Assembly (NCBI RefSeq): GCF_025370755.1
Contig: NZ_JAMXFC010000007.1
Location: forward strand, 1-57,461
Source of the DNA: Laspinema sp. D2d
Lineage (GTDB): Bacteria > Cyanobacteriota > Cyanobacteriia > Cyanobacteriales > Laspinemataceae
Length of the DNA stretch: 57,461 nucleotides
Direction of reading: 5' to 3'
The notes beneath the pieces were generated by a model. The model saw only the letters and a program-made list of their open reading frames with translations. It ran no database searches and was not told where the DNA came from. A program made the translations under genes and the position numbers. Positions 35,410-44,542 of the stretch are shown in pieces; within the stretch, counting starts at the first letter, position 1; each line of letters opens with the position of its first letter.

Positions 35410-36678
35410 TCAACTCCCCAATGACTGTGCCGCTAACCAGCTAGTCGTCCAAGCACTTTGAAAATTAAACCCTCCCGTCACCCCATCAATATCCAGCACT
35501 TCCCCGGCAAAATATAACCCGGGACAACACCGACTCTCCATCGTCTTAAAATTCACCTCTTTCAGAGAAACCCCGCCACAAGTGACAAATTCCTCTTTAA
35601 ACACCCCTTTCCCCGTGATTTGATACTTGCCTCGGGTCAATTCTTCCACCACCTGATTGATTGCTTTTTTAGAAATTTCCGCCCATCGAGTTTCGCTATC
35701 CAGTCCCGTTGCTTCTAACAACCGTTCCCACAACCTGCGGGGAATCGGAAACGGACAACTTGTCGCCACTGCCTTTCGCGGTAACTGGGATTTCACCGCC
35801 TGTAACTGTTCTCGCAACAGTTCCGGATTATACTGCGGTAACCAATCAATCGTTAACGTCGCCCGATACTTGTGGTTATATAAATATCGCGCCCCCCAGG
35901 CGGAAAGTTTCAGAATCGCTGGACCACTCAGACCCCAATGGGTAATCAAAATCGGTCCAGTTTGGGTCAATTTCGCATCCCGTAATTGAACTCGCGCCAT
36001 TTTCACCGCCACTCCTGCTAAATCCTGAAAGCGAGGGTCAGTGACATTAAAGGTAAACAGAGAGGGAACAGGCGATTCTATGTGATGTCCAAGAGATTGG
36101 GCAACTTTATACCCCAGGGGATTGCTACCTGTTGCCAACAGCAGGCGATCGCAACTCAAGATTTCACCAGACTTCAATACAATCTCAAATCCCTCACCGT
36201 TCTCACCTGGCGAGGCAGATAGGCGACGTACATCCCCCACTGAAACCCCAGTCCGCAATCTCACTCCCGATTCTCCCACCTGTTGCATCAAACAGTGAAT
36301 AATGGTCTCGGAATCATCCGTCATCGGGAACATTCGCCCATCTTCCTCGGTTTTCAGCTTCACCCCGCGACTTTCAAACCAGTTCACCGTATCCTGCACC
36401 TGAAACCGGGAAAATGCCCCCCGCAACGCCTTACCCCCTCGGGGATAATGGGTGACTAACATCCCCGGATCAAAGCAAGCGTGAGTTACATTGCATCGTC
36501 CTCCCCCGGAAATTTTTACCTTCGCCAGGGGTTGCCGTCCCGCTTCTAAAATGGTCACCTCACTCTGAGGATAGTTTTGAGCGCAATTAATCGCCCCAAA
36601 AAAACCGGCTGCACCCCCACCAATCACCACCACCTTCACCGGGCGATCGTTCACCACCTTAGATCCTTGCATTTCCAT
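35410..36678 (-). CDS. BaiN/HI0933-type NAD(P)/FAD-dependent oxidoreductase
   Basis: A flavoprotein of 422 residues from the ATG at 36678 (MEMQGSKVVNDRPVKVVVIG). A GTG at 36726 would add 16 residues with no clear ribosome site spacing. Marks of the family are the dinucleotide loop VVVIGGGAAGFFGAI, KVKISGGGRCNVTHAC, HYPRGGKALRGAFSRF, the FAD-binding LLLATGSNPLG, and the C-terminal FAEEVLDIDG-like element YFAGEVLDIDGVTGGFNFQS. Members reduce unsaturated bonds; no physiological role is settled in cyanobacteria. The GT4 gene follows closely. Confidence 0.9.
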   Translation of the reverse strand: MEMQGSKVVNDRPVKVVVIGGGAAGFFGAINCAQNYPQSEVTILEAGRQPLAKVKISGGGRCNVTHACFDPGMLVTHYPRGGKALRGAFSRFQVQDTVNWFESRGVKLKTEEDGRMFPMTDDSETIIHCLMQQVGESGVRLRTGVSVGDVRRLSASPGENGEGFEIVLKSGEILSCDRLLLATGSNPLGYKVAQSLGHHIESPVPSLFTFNVTDPRFQDLAGVAVKMARVQLRDAKLTQTGPILITHWGLSGPAILKLSAWGARYLYNHKYRATLTIDWLPQYNPELLREQLQAVKSQLPRKAVATSCPFPIPRRLWERLLEATGLDSETRWAEISKKAINQVVEELTRGKYQITGKGVFKEEFVTCGGVSLKEVNFKTMESRCCPGLYFAGEVLDIDGVTGGFNFQSAWTTSWLAAQSLGS

Positions 36679-36754
36679 TAAAAATTCTATTATCCCACAG
36701 TCTGTCCTCTTTTTCCAGAGGTTCACTCCAGCAGACCTAACCGTGAGAAGAACC

Positions 36755-36870
36755 CCCGTTCACAAACCGGGGTTCTAATCCCCGGAAAAAAAAGCCCCGT
36801 TCAGAAACCCGGTTTCTGCACCACTGTTTGATAATTCGTAAACAATTCCGCCAGAAACCCAGTTTTTAGT
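36755..36870. repeat. Cluster of CAGAAACC-GGTTTCTG-type palindromes
   Basis: CCCCCGTTCACAAACCGGGG (36755-36774) and CAGAAACCCGGTTTCTG (36802-36818) are near-palindromes. A degenerate copy (CAGAAACCCAGTTTTT) follows near 36853. The 36802 copy is the exact reverse complement of the one at 41281-41297. Confidence 0.75.
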
Positions 36871-36898
36871 CCTATCCGAGAACCCGCAGAAAACCCCT

Positions 36899-37774
36899 TC
36901 AAACCCGTCCCAATAAGGCCAACAACTGGGAGCGCAACGGGAAGGGATTATATCCCAAACTAAAGGCTTTAGAACTATCCAAAGATACATCTGGAGGTCT
37001 TGGGGCCGACATCTTTACATCTTGTTGCCGACCAGGTTTAATCCGCCCCTCCCTAACCTCCAAAACCTCAATCACTTGCTCAAAAAAACTATATCGTGAA
37101 ACCCGCTCTTTTCCTCCTAAATGCAGCAACTTCTCATTTTGTTTCAAGGCCAATAATAACCCTTCAGCGGCAGTTTTTCCACTCACGGGCGTCCGGAATT
37201 CATCGGTGAATAAAGCTAATTCTTGTCCCGATCGCAGGGTTTGTAACATCGGCTGAAGGAAACTCTGGGCAGCGGGTCCGCCCTCGCCAAACATCAGCGG
37301 CATTCGACAAACAATCGTTTGGGGATTGCGATCGCGCATTTCTATCTCTGCCTGCACCTTTTGTTCACCATACCGACTCACCGGACAAACCTCATCGGTT
37401 TCAGCATAAGGGGGATTTAACCCATCAAAAACTAAATCCGTCGAGGTAAAAACACAGGGAATCTGCGCCTCTCCACATAATCCCGCCAAATGACTGGAAA
37501 CCGTGACATTAATCCGGTACGATTCCTGGGGATAAGTTTGACAAACATTCGGCTGAGATTGAGCTGCTGCATGAATCACAGCATCGGGACAAATTTCATT
37601 AAAAAGGGATTTTAAGGCATGAAAGTCGGTCAAATCTACCGGCATCAATTGACAACCTGGAATGCTGATTTCATGAGAGCAATAGGTTCCAAAAACCTGC
37701 CACTCTGATTGAGCAACTTGACAGAGATTCCAGCCCAAAAATCCACTAGATCCGGTGATTAAAAGTTTTTTCAT
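36899..37774 (-). CDS. NAD-dependent epimerase/reductase (extended SDR, RmlD-like)
   Basis: A 291-residue short-chain dehydrogenase. The Rossmann motif ITGSSGFLGWNLCQVA is at the N-terminus, followed by VDLTDFHALKSLF and VIHAAAQSQPNVCQ. The catalytic Tyr-x-x-x-Lys is YGEQK, after TSTDLVFDGLNPPYAE. The pattern is that of dTDP-4-dehydrorhamnose reductase (RmlD) relatives, which make deoxysugars for surface glycans, but no other rhamnose genes are nearby. It ends where the palindrome cluster begins. Rubredoxin lies just upstream on the same strand (24 bases). Confidence 0.87.
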   Translation of the reverse strand: MKKLLITGSSGFLGWNLCQVAQSEWQVFGTYCSHEISIPGCQLMPVDLTDFHALKSLFNEICPDAVIHAAAQSQPNVCQTYPQESYRINVTVSSHLAGLCGEAQIPCVFTSTDLVFDGLNPPYAETDEVCPVSRYGEQKVQAEIEMRDRNPQTIVCRMPLMFGEGGPAAQSFLQPMLQTLRSGQELALFTDEFRTPVSGKTAAEGLLLALKQNEKLLHLGGKERVSRYSFFEQVIEVLEVREGRIKPGRQQDVKMSAPRPPDVSLDSSKAFSLGYNPFPLRSQLLALLGRV

Positions 37775-37798
37775 GAACCCACAATCAATTCTAGGTCT

Positions 37799-37963
37799 TT
37801 ACGGTGAAAAGGGTTCAAACTCCTCTTTAGATACCCCGCAAACCGGACAAACCCAATCCTCGGGGATATCTTGAAACGCCGTTCCCGGTGCAATTCCTGA
37901 GTCAGGGTCTCCTTCCTCGGGATCATAAACATAGCCGCAGGTAGTACAGAGATATTTTTGCAT
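37799..37963 (-). CDS. Rubredoxin
   Basis: The minus strand encodes a 54-residue rubredoxin starting [20 protein letters not shown]. The four iron ligands are Cys6, Cys9, Cys39 and Cys42 (CTTC and CPVC), with the usual [13 protein letters not shown] spacing. It is a small one-iron electron carrier in the cytosol. It lacks the C-terminal membrane helix of the thylakoid RubA form, so it is the soluble type. It is short enough to be missed by routine gene calling. It is probably co-transcribed with the SDR gene 24 bases downstream. The next gene upstream ends in its own terminator. Confidence 0.95.
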   Translation of the reverse strand: MQKYLCTTCGYVYDPEEGDPDSGIAPGTAFQDIPEDWVCPVCGVSKEEFEPFSP

Positions 37964-38060
37964 GGGTCTTGCCTCTTTATAAAACTTGTTTAAGCTGATT
38001 GAATCATATAAACCGAAACTTCTTTGAATTCATTACAAAAATTTAACAATGAGTATAACA

Positions 38061-38084
38061 AAGGGCGCACCAGCGTGCGCCCTT
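38061..38084 (-). terminator. Terminator after the ChaB-fusion gene
   Basis: AAGGGCGCAC pairs perfectly with GTGCGCCCTT around CAGC. On the minus strand it is followed by TGTTATA, so it fits termination of the gene ending at 38253. Confidence 0.7.
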
Positions 38085-38099
38085 CTAGGTTGATCCCGT

Positions 38100-38205
38100 G
38101 AGAGAAATCAGGAACAAGAAACCGGAGTTCGGCCCAAGATTTATTGCTCATTGCCCAAGATTTTTTCAAGAAATCCGGTTTGTAACCTTTTGGAGGGGAA
38201 ACATT
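38100..38205. repeat. Degenerate copies of the AAGAAACCGG / AAATCCGGTTT repeat
   Basis: AACAAGAAACCGGAGTT and CAAGAAATCCGGTTTGTAACC flank a stretch with GCCCAAGATTT twice. They look like decayed members of the palindrome family seen at 36755-36870 and 41160-41370. Confidence 0.5.
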
Positions 38206-38252
38206 TGGCTCCCTAAAACAAAATTATCTTACTCCTGATTGAGGGCGATATC

Positions 38253-39020
38253 CTAAACCATGACCTTGGATTTAGACCACACCCCATTTTCATCTTCTTC
38301 ATACTCTCGATGAATGGTTTCCCATGCAGCTTGTTCAGCTTTCATCGCGTCGGCAGTTTCAGCCAGAACCGCATTATATCGTTGAATAAACGTAGTTTGA
38401 GCATCCGGAGATAGATGGGTTCGGACTTCCGGCGATAAGTCTTCTGCACTGTTGCAAGACCCGGAACAAGGACGAGGTAAAGTCATAGAATTAATGGCAA
38501 TTTCTTGTCCTCCAGCACTTTCCAGCAGGAGTTGAATTTCCCCGGATTTTCCTTCAGGAACTTCCGCCATGACCAGAAATTCCCCCGCTTCTAAACGAGT
38601 TTGATAAACTGCTGCTTTTTCTTCTGGCATTCCCAAGGCAACAAACACGGAAACTAATCCGGCCCCCGCACTTCCAGCGATCGCCCCCGATGCTGCCCCT
38701 AATAATACAGCACTCAGGGGTCCCGCCGCCACCACGGGACCGAGAAAGGGAATAAATAACACCCCTACTCCGGTTAGTAAGCTCAAAAATGAACCAAATA
38801 GCGACCCGAAGATCGCCCCGCTTCTTAATCCGCCTAAAATTACATCTTTTTTAGTAATAAATCCGGTGATGCGAGTATTAGATTGAAAATTTTTCCCCAT
38901 CACAGAAATATGGTCTTGGGGAATCCCGCGATCGATGAGACGGCGGATGGCACTATCAATTTGGGCTTGGTCTTGAAAAATAGCAGAAACTGTGCGTTGT
39001 GGTTTATAGTCTTCCGGCAT
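38253..39020 (-). CDS. Glycine-rich membrane-hairpin protein fused to a ChaB domain
   Basis: A 255-residue protein in three parts. Residues 1-60 resemble the general-stress-protein-like fold that begins [20 protein letters not shown]. Residues about 65-135 are a glycine/alanine-rich hydrophobic hairpin ([40 protein letters not shown]), glycine-zipper-like. The C-terminal ~60 residues are a ChaB domain ([20 protein letters not shown] ... [16 protein letters not shown]). ChaB is linked by name to cation transport in E. coli but its role is unclear. The protein could bind or insert into membranes under stress (inference). Confidence 0.8.
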   Translation of the reverse strand: MPEDYKPQRTVSAIFQDQAQIDSAIRRLIDRGIPQDHISVMGKNFQSNTRITGFITKKDVILGGLRSGAIFGSLFGSFLSLLTGVGVLFIPFLGPVVAAGPLSAVLLGAASGAIAGSAGAGLVSVFVALGMPEEKAAVYQTRLEAGEFLVMAEVPEGKSGEIQLLLESAGGQEIAINSMTLPRPCSGSCNSAEDLSPEVRTHLSPDAQTTFIQRYNAVLAETADAMKAEQAAWETIHREYEEDENGVWSKSKVMV

Positions 39021-39317
39021 TTTTAATGTCCTAATTTAAGGTTTATATCGGCTGATTCACCTTTTCGACGATAGCAAAATACCCCCTGCTCCTGTAATCT
39101 ACCGGGAGGGTGATTCTCTGAAATTTGGCGATCGCCTCCCCTGTTCTCCTCTAGCTCATTTCCTGGTAAAACCGCTGTATTTCTATACAAAATAAGCAGC
39201 GTCACCGTAACCGGATTTGGTAGTAATTTCTTCCTAGGCGGCGATCGCGCAACTCAGTTGCCCCTTTCTTCCGTCATAATTGGAAATCAGTTACTGACCC
39301 CCTATTGACCCTCGCCC
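39021..39317. other. Divergent intergenic region
   Basis: About 300 bases between the divergent ChaB-fusion and DUF4112 genes with two HIP1-type sites. No gene, RNA or strong promoter consensus was seen. Confidence 0.4.
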
Positions 39318-39797
39318 ATGATGACTCCAACGGACCCAAAACTCAAGACCCTCAAACGCCTGCGCACCCTCAGTAAACTCCTGGATAGCGCAATTCGCAT
39401 CCCCGGAACTCGCTTTCGCTTTGGACTCGACCCCCTCCTCGGACTCCTCCCCGCAGGGGGCGATATTGTGGGTGCCTTACTCTCCGCTTACATTGTATTC
39501 AGCGCGGCTCAAATCGGTGTTCCCCGTGAAAGTTTAGTGCAAATGGTGTACAACATTCTCCTAGAAGCCTTGGTTGGAACAGTCCCAGTCGTTGGCGATT
39601 TATTTGATGCTGCCTGGAAAGCCAACGTCCGCAATATGGAACTGTTAGAAACTCACTTAGATGCCCCCACCTCGGATAAAAAAGCCGACACCCTCTTTAT
39701 TGTGCTGCTCTTGGGTGGGTTAATCCTCGCCATCTTTGCGATCGTCGGGGTAGGCATCTGGATCCTGAGTTCAATCCTCAGCGCCATCCTCCAGTAG
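39318..39797 (+). CDS. DUF4112 membrane protein
   Basis: A 159-residue protein. The diagnostic segment is IPGTRFRFGLDPLLGLLPAG, then GDIVGALLSAYIVFSAAQIG and the second half LLEALVGTVPVVGDLFDAAW with KANVRNMELLETHL. This repeated G-x-x-P-x-x-G-D pattern defines DUF4112. A C-terminal hydrophobic helix (about 129-157) anchors it. Function unknown. It begins MMTPTDPK; the second ATG is equally possible. Confidence 0.9.
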   Translation: MMTPTDPKLKTLKRLRTLSKLLDSAIRIPGTRFRFGLDPLLGLLPAGGDIVGALLSAYIVFSAAQIGVPRESLVQMVYNILLEALVGTVPVVGDLFDAAWKANVRNMELLETHLDAPTSDKKADTLFIVLLLGGLILAIFAIVGVGIWILSSILSAILQ

Positions 39798-39927
39798 GTG
39801 GATTTTTTGAGTGGAGATGACGGGAAAAGCGACTGCCTAACCCTACAAATCTCCAAGGTTTATTTCTCTTAAATCCGGCATTGATTGTGCTAACTAACTT
39901 CTACCCAACTCAGAAATTTACCCAGTA

Positions 39928-39956
39928 TTGACAAAAAAATCAACATTGGATATAAT
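39928..39956 (+). promoter_or_regulatory. Full-consensus sigma70 promoter of the VWA gene
   Basis: TTGACA (39928-39933), exactly 17 bases, then TATAAT (39951-39956). Both hexamers match the consensus perfectly. It gives a leader of about 120 bases before the VWA gene at 40087. Confidence 0.85.
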
Positions 39957-39977
39957 GAGACTATAAGGGCGTAAAAA

Positions 39978-40014
39978 CCGGGTAAAGACACAGCCTTATC
40001 TTGTCCTTACCCGG
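39978..40014 (+). promoter_or_regulatory. Leader hairpin immediately downstream of the VWA promoter
   Basis: CCGGGTAAAGACA (39978-39990) and TGTCCTTACCCGG (40002-40014) pair over 13 bp with one mismatch around an 11-base loop. It starts about 15 bases after the expected transcription start and has no T-run, so it may stabilise the mRNA or be a regulatory structure. Confidence 0.65.
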
Positions 40015-40086
40015 CATCGAATTTACAGGGAAACCCGCTATTAACTCGCCTATAACTCCAACTCAACGACTATAGGAGAAACCGGA

Positions 40087-41151
40087 ATGAGCCTTAAAAC
40101 TATTGATGTCGTTTTCAGTTTTGACACCACCGGGAGTATGTACCCTTGCCTCACCCAAGTTCGCCGCAACCTCAAACAAAGCATCACCCGATTATTAGAT
40201 GAAATCCCCGGAATTCGCATCGGAATCATTGCCCACGGTGACTACTGCGATGCCGGTAAAACCTACGTTACCAAACACTTAGATTTATCAGGAGATGCGG
40301 ATAAAATTTGCGAGTTTGTGCAAACTGTCGAAGCAACCGGCGGGGGAGATGCACCGGAATGTTATGAATTAGTCTTACATGAAGCTCAATCTTTATCCTG
40401 GAGTTCTGCCAGTACCAAATCCCTCGTTTTAATTGGCGATGATATTCCCCATGCACCGGCTCAAAATCCTCAAAAACTCAACTGGCGCAAGGAAGTCGAT
40501 AAATTAGCTGAAATGGGAATTCCCGTTTATGGCGTACAAGCCCTTAATCGCTCCCATGCCACCCTTTTTTATAAAGAATTGGCGGAAAAATCTGGCGGAT
40601 TTCATATTAATTTAGACCAGTTTGCCTATATTACGGACCTATTTTTAGCAGTTTGTTATCAGCAATCCTCCGATGACCAACTGCAAGCGTATGAAGTAGA
40701 AGTCACCGAACAGGGTCGGATGAGTCGCGGGTTAAACAAAATGTTTAATACCATGCTCAATCGCGAGGAAACATTATACCGAGAATCAGCGGATTTGCGG
40801 GCGGTGACGCCGGGTCGATTTCAAGTTTTGGATATTGATAAAAGTTGTGCGATTAAAGATTTTGTAATTGAAAATGGGCTAACGTTTCAAACCGGGCGGG
40901 GGTTCTATGAGTTTACCAAAACTGAAACGATTCAAGGGAAAAAAGAGATTATCTTGATGGATCGGGCAACTGGGGATTTGTTTGAGGGAGAATCGGCGCG
41001 TGAGATGTTAGGATTACCTCCGGGAGAAACGGTACGAATTAAACCCGCTAATTTAGAGAAGTATCTCGTTTTTGTGCAAAGTACCTCTTATAATCGCAAG
41101 TTGCTTGGGGGGACAAAGTTTCTTTATGAGGTTGCAGATTGGGATCGATAA
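40087..41151 (+). CDS. von Willebrand factor A (VWA) domain protein
   Basis: A 354-residue cytosolic protein without signal peptide. The VWA domain (about 5-200) starts VVFSFDTTGSMYPC; Asp13, Thr15 and Ser17 form the first part of the metal (MIDAS) site. TGGGDAPECYELVLHEAQSL provides the conserved threonine and SLVLIGDDIPHAP the last aspartate. The C-terminal ~150 residues are of unknown fold. It resembles the VWA part of alpha-kinase-type (vWKA) and tellurium/stress-linked VWA proteins. A good ribosome site (AGGAG, 8 bases upstream) and a perfect promoter indicate strong expression. Partner unknown. Confidence 0.87.
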   Translation: MSLKTIDVVFSFDTTGSMYPCLTQVRRNLKQSITRLLDEIPGIRIGIIAHGDYCDAGKTYVTKHLDLSGDADKICEFVQTVEATGGGDAPECYELVLHEAQSLSWSSASTKSLVLIGDDIPHAPAQNPQKLNWRKEVDKLAEMGIPVYGVQALNRSHATLFYKELAEKSGGFHINLDQFAYITDLFLAVCYQQSSDDQLQAYEVEVTEQGRMSRGLNKMFNTMLNREETLYRESADLRAVTPGRFQVLDIDKSCAIKDFVIENGLTFQTGRGFYEFTKTETIQGKKEIILMDRATGDLFEGESAREMLGLPPGETVRIKPANLEKYLVFVQSTSYNRKLLGGTKFLYEVADWDR

Positions 41152-41159
41152 CTCTTTCT

Positions 41160-41370
41160 GTTTTGCTAAGGGACCAGAAACCCTATTTTTGAATTAGATT
41201 TTGCTACTTATCCCAGATTGGGACAAGAAACCCGGTGTCTAACCTTTGCCAAGGGACAATCTGAACCCTTGCGGAGGGACCAGAAACCGGGTTTCTGCAA
41301 TATCTGGGGGAATTTAGCTCAAAATTTTGATAGAAACGTGGTTTCTGAGACTTTGCCGGGGTCTTCCTAA
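41160..41370. repeat. Cluster of ACCAGAAACC-type palindromic repeats
   Basis: The 334-base gap before the copper ATPase contains at least four related units: CCAGAAACCCTATTTTTG, CAAGAAACCCGGTGTCTA, CAGAAACCGGGTTTCTG (41281-41297, a near-perfect palindrome) and TAGAAACGTGGTTTCTGAG. Nothing else was recognised in this stretch. Confidence 0.75.
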
Positions 41371-41485
41371 ATAGGGAAACCGGGAAAATGTAAAGTTTTG
41401 TTAAACCTACTAGACTCTCCAGTGTGGGGGAAGGTTTATGCTGAAGTCAAGAAGCTTAAACAACCCTTGTAATGAGAGCGTTTGA

Positions 41486-43747
41486 ATGATGGAAACAGTC
41501 AATTTGAGATTAAAAGGGATGGGTTGCGCCTCTTGTGCAACCCGCATTGAAGAGGTGATCCAAGGCGTTCCCGGTGTGGAAGAATGCAGCGTCAACTTTA
41601 GCGCGGAACAAGCGCGGGTGAAGTATAATCCCCGAAAGGCGGACCTCGATCGCATTCAAAGTGCTGTCTCCGATGCGGGATATACTGCTGAACCCCTGGA
41701 AGAATTGGGGATGAGGGATATCGATGCAGAACAACAATCTCGGCAAGCGGAACAACAAGAATTACAACATAAGGTAATTTTTGGGGGAATCATGAGCACC
41801 ATTTTGGTGGTGGGTTCCCTGCCGATGATGACGGGAATTTCTTGGCCCTTTATTCCAGATTGGTTGCATCATCCTTGGGTGCAATTTGCCCTAACAACTC
41901 CGGTTTTTTTCTGGTGTGGCAAGTCCTTTTTTGTGGGGGCCTGGAAATCGTTTAAACATCATCATGCAGACATGAATACCCTAGTAGCCCTGGGAACGGG
42001 TTCTGCTTATTTCTATTCCTTGGTTCTCTCAATTTTCCCCGGATTTTTTACCATTCAAGGGGTAATGCCGGAAGTTTATTATGAAATTACCGCAGTGGTT
42101 ATCACGCTAATTTTGCTGGGGTTATTGTTTGAAAATAGAGCCAAAGGGCAAACGTCTGAAGCGATTAGAAAGTTAATGGGATTACAGGCAAAAACAGCAC
42201 GGGTAATTCGCCAGGGTCAAGAAATTGATATTCCCATTCAAGAGGTGGGGGTCGGGGATGTGATTTTAGTCCGTCCCGGGGAAAAAATTCCGGTGGATGG
42301 GACAGTTTTGGAGGGTTCTTCTTTAATTGATGAGTCAATGGTGACGGGAGAATCGGTTCCAGTGAAGAAAGAAACCGGGGATGAAGTAATTGGGGCAACG
42401 ATGAATAAAACCGGAAGTTTTAAGTTTAAAGCGTTGCGCGTTGGTAAGGATACGGTGTTGGCGCAAATTGTCAAATTGGTGCAAGATGCGCAGGGGAGTA
42501 AAGCGCCGATTCAACGGTTAGCCGATCGCGTGACGGGATTTTTTGTCCCAGTGGTAATTGCCATTGCGATCGCTACCTTTGTAATCTGGTTTGCCATCAT
42601 GGGAAATCTTACACTCGCCATTATTACCACCGTTGGCGTGTTAATTATTGCCTGTCCTTGTGCTCTAGGTTTAGCAACCCCAACCTCCATCATGGTAGGA
42701 ACGGGAAAAGGGGCAGAAAATGGCATTTTAATTAAAAGTGCTGATAGTTTAGAACTGGCTCATAAAATCCAAACCATTGTCTTAGATAAAACGGGAACTT
42801 TGACCCAAGGAAAACCCACGGTAACCGATTATGTCACCGTGGGAGGAACGGCTCATAGTAATGAAATTAACTTGTTACGATTAGCTGCCGCTGTCGAAAG
42901 TAATTCTGAGCATCCCTTAGCCGAGGCAGTGGTAGAGTATGCGAAAGCACAAGGGGTAGAAATGCCGCTTCCAAGGGTTACGAATTTTGAAGCCGTAGCC
43001 GGGATGGGAGTTCAGGCAATGGTCAGCGATCGCCTCGTCCAAATCGGTACAGCAAGATGGATGCAGGAATTAGGGATTGATACTAAAGCATTACAAACTT
43101 ATCAAGAAAATTGGGAATCGGAAGCCAAAACTAGCCCTTGGATTGCCGTTGATGGACAAATTGAAGGAGTCTTCGGAATAGCCGATGCTTTAAAACCTTC
43201 TTCTGCTACGGCTATTCGAGGATTACGCCGCCTGGGATTAGAGGTGGTGATGTTAACTGGAGATAATCAAAAAACCGCCTATGCGATCGCTCAAGAAGTC
43301 GGAATTCATCGCGTGTTTGCTGAAGTTCGTCCCGGGCAAAAAGCGGATAAAATCAAAGAATTGCAAGCTGAGGGTAAAATTGTGGCAATGGTAGGTGATG
43401 GGATTAATGATGCCCCTGCTTTGGCTCAAGCGGATGTCGGAATTGCGATTGGAACCGGAACTGATGTAGCGATCGCCGCGAGTGATATTACTCTCATTTC
43501 GGGTGATTTACAAAGTATCGTCACGGCAATTCAACTCAGCCAAGCCACGATTCAAAATATCCGCCAAAATCTGTTTTTTGCCTTTATTTACAATACGGCT
43601 AGTATTCCCATTGCTGCTGGCATTCTTTACCCGTTTACCGGATGGTTGCTCAATCCCATCCTCGCCGGGGCGGCAATGGCAATGAGTTCAGTTTCCGTCG
43701 TCACCAATGCCTTGCGCTTGCGCAAATTTAACGCCCATCATTTCTAG
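41486..43747 (+). CDS. Heavy-metal (copper-type) P1B-ATPase
   Basis: A 753-residue membrane pump. The N-terminal metal-binding domain has GMGCASC (Cys14, Cys17). The membrane ion site is CPC (Cys390-Pro-Cys392), typical of Cu(I) transporters. The phosphorylation site is [11 protein letters not shown] (Asp434). The hinge is [20 protein letters not shown], and the TGES actuator motif (MVTGESVPV) and the HP motif (SEHPLAEAV) are present. It is CopA/PacS/CtaA-like; in cyanobacteria such pumps export copper or supply it to thylakoid plastocyanin, and sequence alone does not separate these. Start is an ATG-ATG pair. Two small membrane proteins follow on the same strand. Confidence 0.95.
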   Translation: MMETVNLRLKGMGCASCATRIEEVIQGVPGVEECSVNFSAEQARVKYNPRKADLDRIQSAVSDAGYTAEPLEELGMRDIDAEQQSRQAEQQELQHKVIFGGIMSTILVVGSLPMMTGISWPFIPDWLHHPWVQFALTTPVFFWCGKSFFVGAWKSFKHHHADMNTLVALGTGSAYFYSLVLSIFPGFFTIQGVMPEVYYEITAVVITLILLGLLFENRAKGQTSEAIRKLMGLQAKTARVIRQGQEIDIPIQEVGVGDVILVRPGEKIPVDGTVLEGSSLIDESMVTGESVPVKKETGDEVIGATMNKTGSFKFKALRVGKDTVLAQIVKLVQDAQGSKAPIQRLADRVTGFFVPVVIAIAIATFVIWFAIMGNLTLAIITTVGVLIIACPCALGLATPTSIMVGTGKGAENGILIKSADSLELAHKIQTIVLDKTGTLTQGKPTVTDYVTVGGTAHSNEINLLRLAAAVESNSEHPLAEAVVEYAKAQGVEMPLPRVTNFEAVAGMGVQAMVSDRLVQIGTARWMQELGIDTKALQTYQENWESEAKTSPWIAVDGQIEGVFGIADALKPSSATAIRGLRRLGLEVVMLTGDNQKTAYAIAQEVGIHRVFAEVRPGQKADKIKELQAEGKIVAMVGDGINDAPALAQADVGIAIGTGTDVAIAASDITLISGDLQSIVTAIQLSQATIQNIRQNLFFAFIYNTASIPIAAGILYPFTGWLLNPILAGAAMAMSSVSVVTNALRLRKFNAHHF

Positions 43748-43800
43748 GTAAAATCCTCGGTAATTAAAACCGTAAACTCTCTTGACACAAGGCTAATTTT

Positions 43801-44070
43801 ATGTTGAAAATGACCAAAATTTGGATACCTTTATTGGCAGTTACCACCGTCTCGGTAACCGGGGTAACAGCAACAGCCCAAGCGATGTCAGAAATGCCCG
43901 GACACCAAACGAACTCCTCCCCCGGATTGCAAAAAATCGAACAACCCTTACCAATAAAATCTGGAGTGATTGTAGGGGGCATCACCTTAATTGGATTAGA
44001 ACTCTGGTGGTTTTTATTCAGTAAAAAGAAAACCAAACCGGCAAGCGACGAGCAACCAGACAATTCCTAA
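43801..44070 (+). CDS. Small exported membrane protein downstream of the copper ATPase
   Basis: An 89-residue protein that starts MLKMTKIWIPLLAVTTVSVT and has a signal peptide likely cut after AQA. A short Met/His-containing segment follows (MSEMPGHQ), then a single membrane helix (VIVGGITLIGLELWWFLF) and a KKKTKP cytosolic tail. It is 53 bases after the ATPase. I do not recognise a family. The place suggests a role in metal handling on the outer face (inference). Confidence 0.7.
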   Translation: MLKMTKIWIPLLAVTTVSVTGVTATAQAMSEMPGHQTNSSPGLQKIEQPLPIKSGVIVGGITLIGLELWWFLFSKKKTKPASDEQPDNS

Positions 44071-44203
44071 TATCTAATCCATCCCGCGATCGCATTTTTC
44101 CTCTGGACACGGCCCCCCGTGTCCTTTCCTATCTCAAACGAAAACCCAACCTCAATCCTTTACAATAATATCTTCTGAGTCGTTCTCTGATGTTCGTAGC
44201 AAG

Positions 44204-44216
44204 GACTTCAGTCGTT
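44204..44216. repeat. Dispersed GACTTCAGTCGTT repeat
   Basis: GACTTCAGTC is a perfect palindrome core. The same core recurs at 49746-49761 and in part at 22037-22046 (CTGAAGTCGT). Confidence 0.5.
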
Positions 44217-44254
44217 CCCCAACCCATACCTCTATTATCAATCCATGAACCATC

Positions 44255-44542
44255 ATGCCTATCAATAAAGTCCGATTACGGAAACTGCACCGCATCCTGG
44301 CCCCGATCGCCATTTTACCCCTGCTCTTGACTGCCATCACCGGAATCTTGTATCAAATTGCTGTAGTTAGCGGCAACCAACCCCAATTTAGGGGGTTACT
44401 AGACCTCCATCAGGGTATATTTGGACCCGTAAACTTAGCCCCCGTTTATCCCCTGTTAAACGGATTGGGATTAATCACCCTTGCTGTTACCGGAATTATC
44501 ATGTGGTTTCAAACTCGTCCCCAACGACCAAACCGAGGCTAA
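44255..44542 (+). CDS. Small PepSY-TM-like membrane protein
   Basis: A 95-residue protein with two membrane helices (ILAPIAILPLLLTAITGILY and PLLNGLGLITLAVTGIIMWF) separated by a periplasmic loop with LDLHQGIFGP. The order RKLHRILAP - helix - LLDLHQG - helix - TGIIMWF matches the first and last parts of PepSY-associated transmembrane proteins, here reduced to a mini-version. PepSY-TM proteins are often linked with iron or copper reduction and uptake. It follows the copper ATPase region on the same strand. The precise role is unknown. Confidence 0.72.
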   Translation: MPINKVRLRKLHRILAPIAILPLLLTAITGILYQIAVVSGNQPQFRGLLDLHQGIFGPVNLAPVYPLLNGLGLITLAVTGIIMWFQTRPQRPNRG

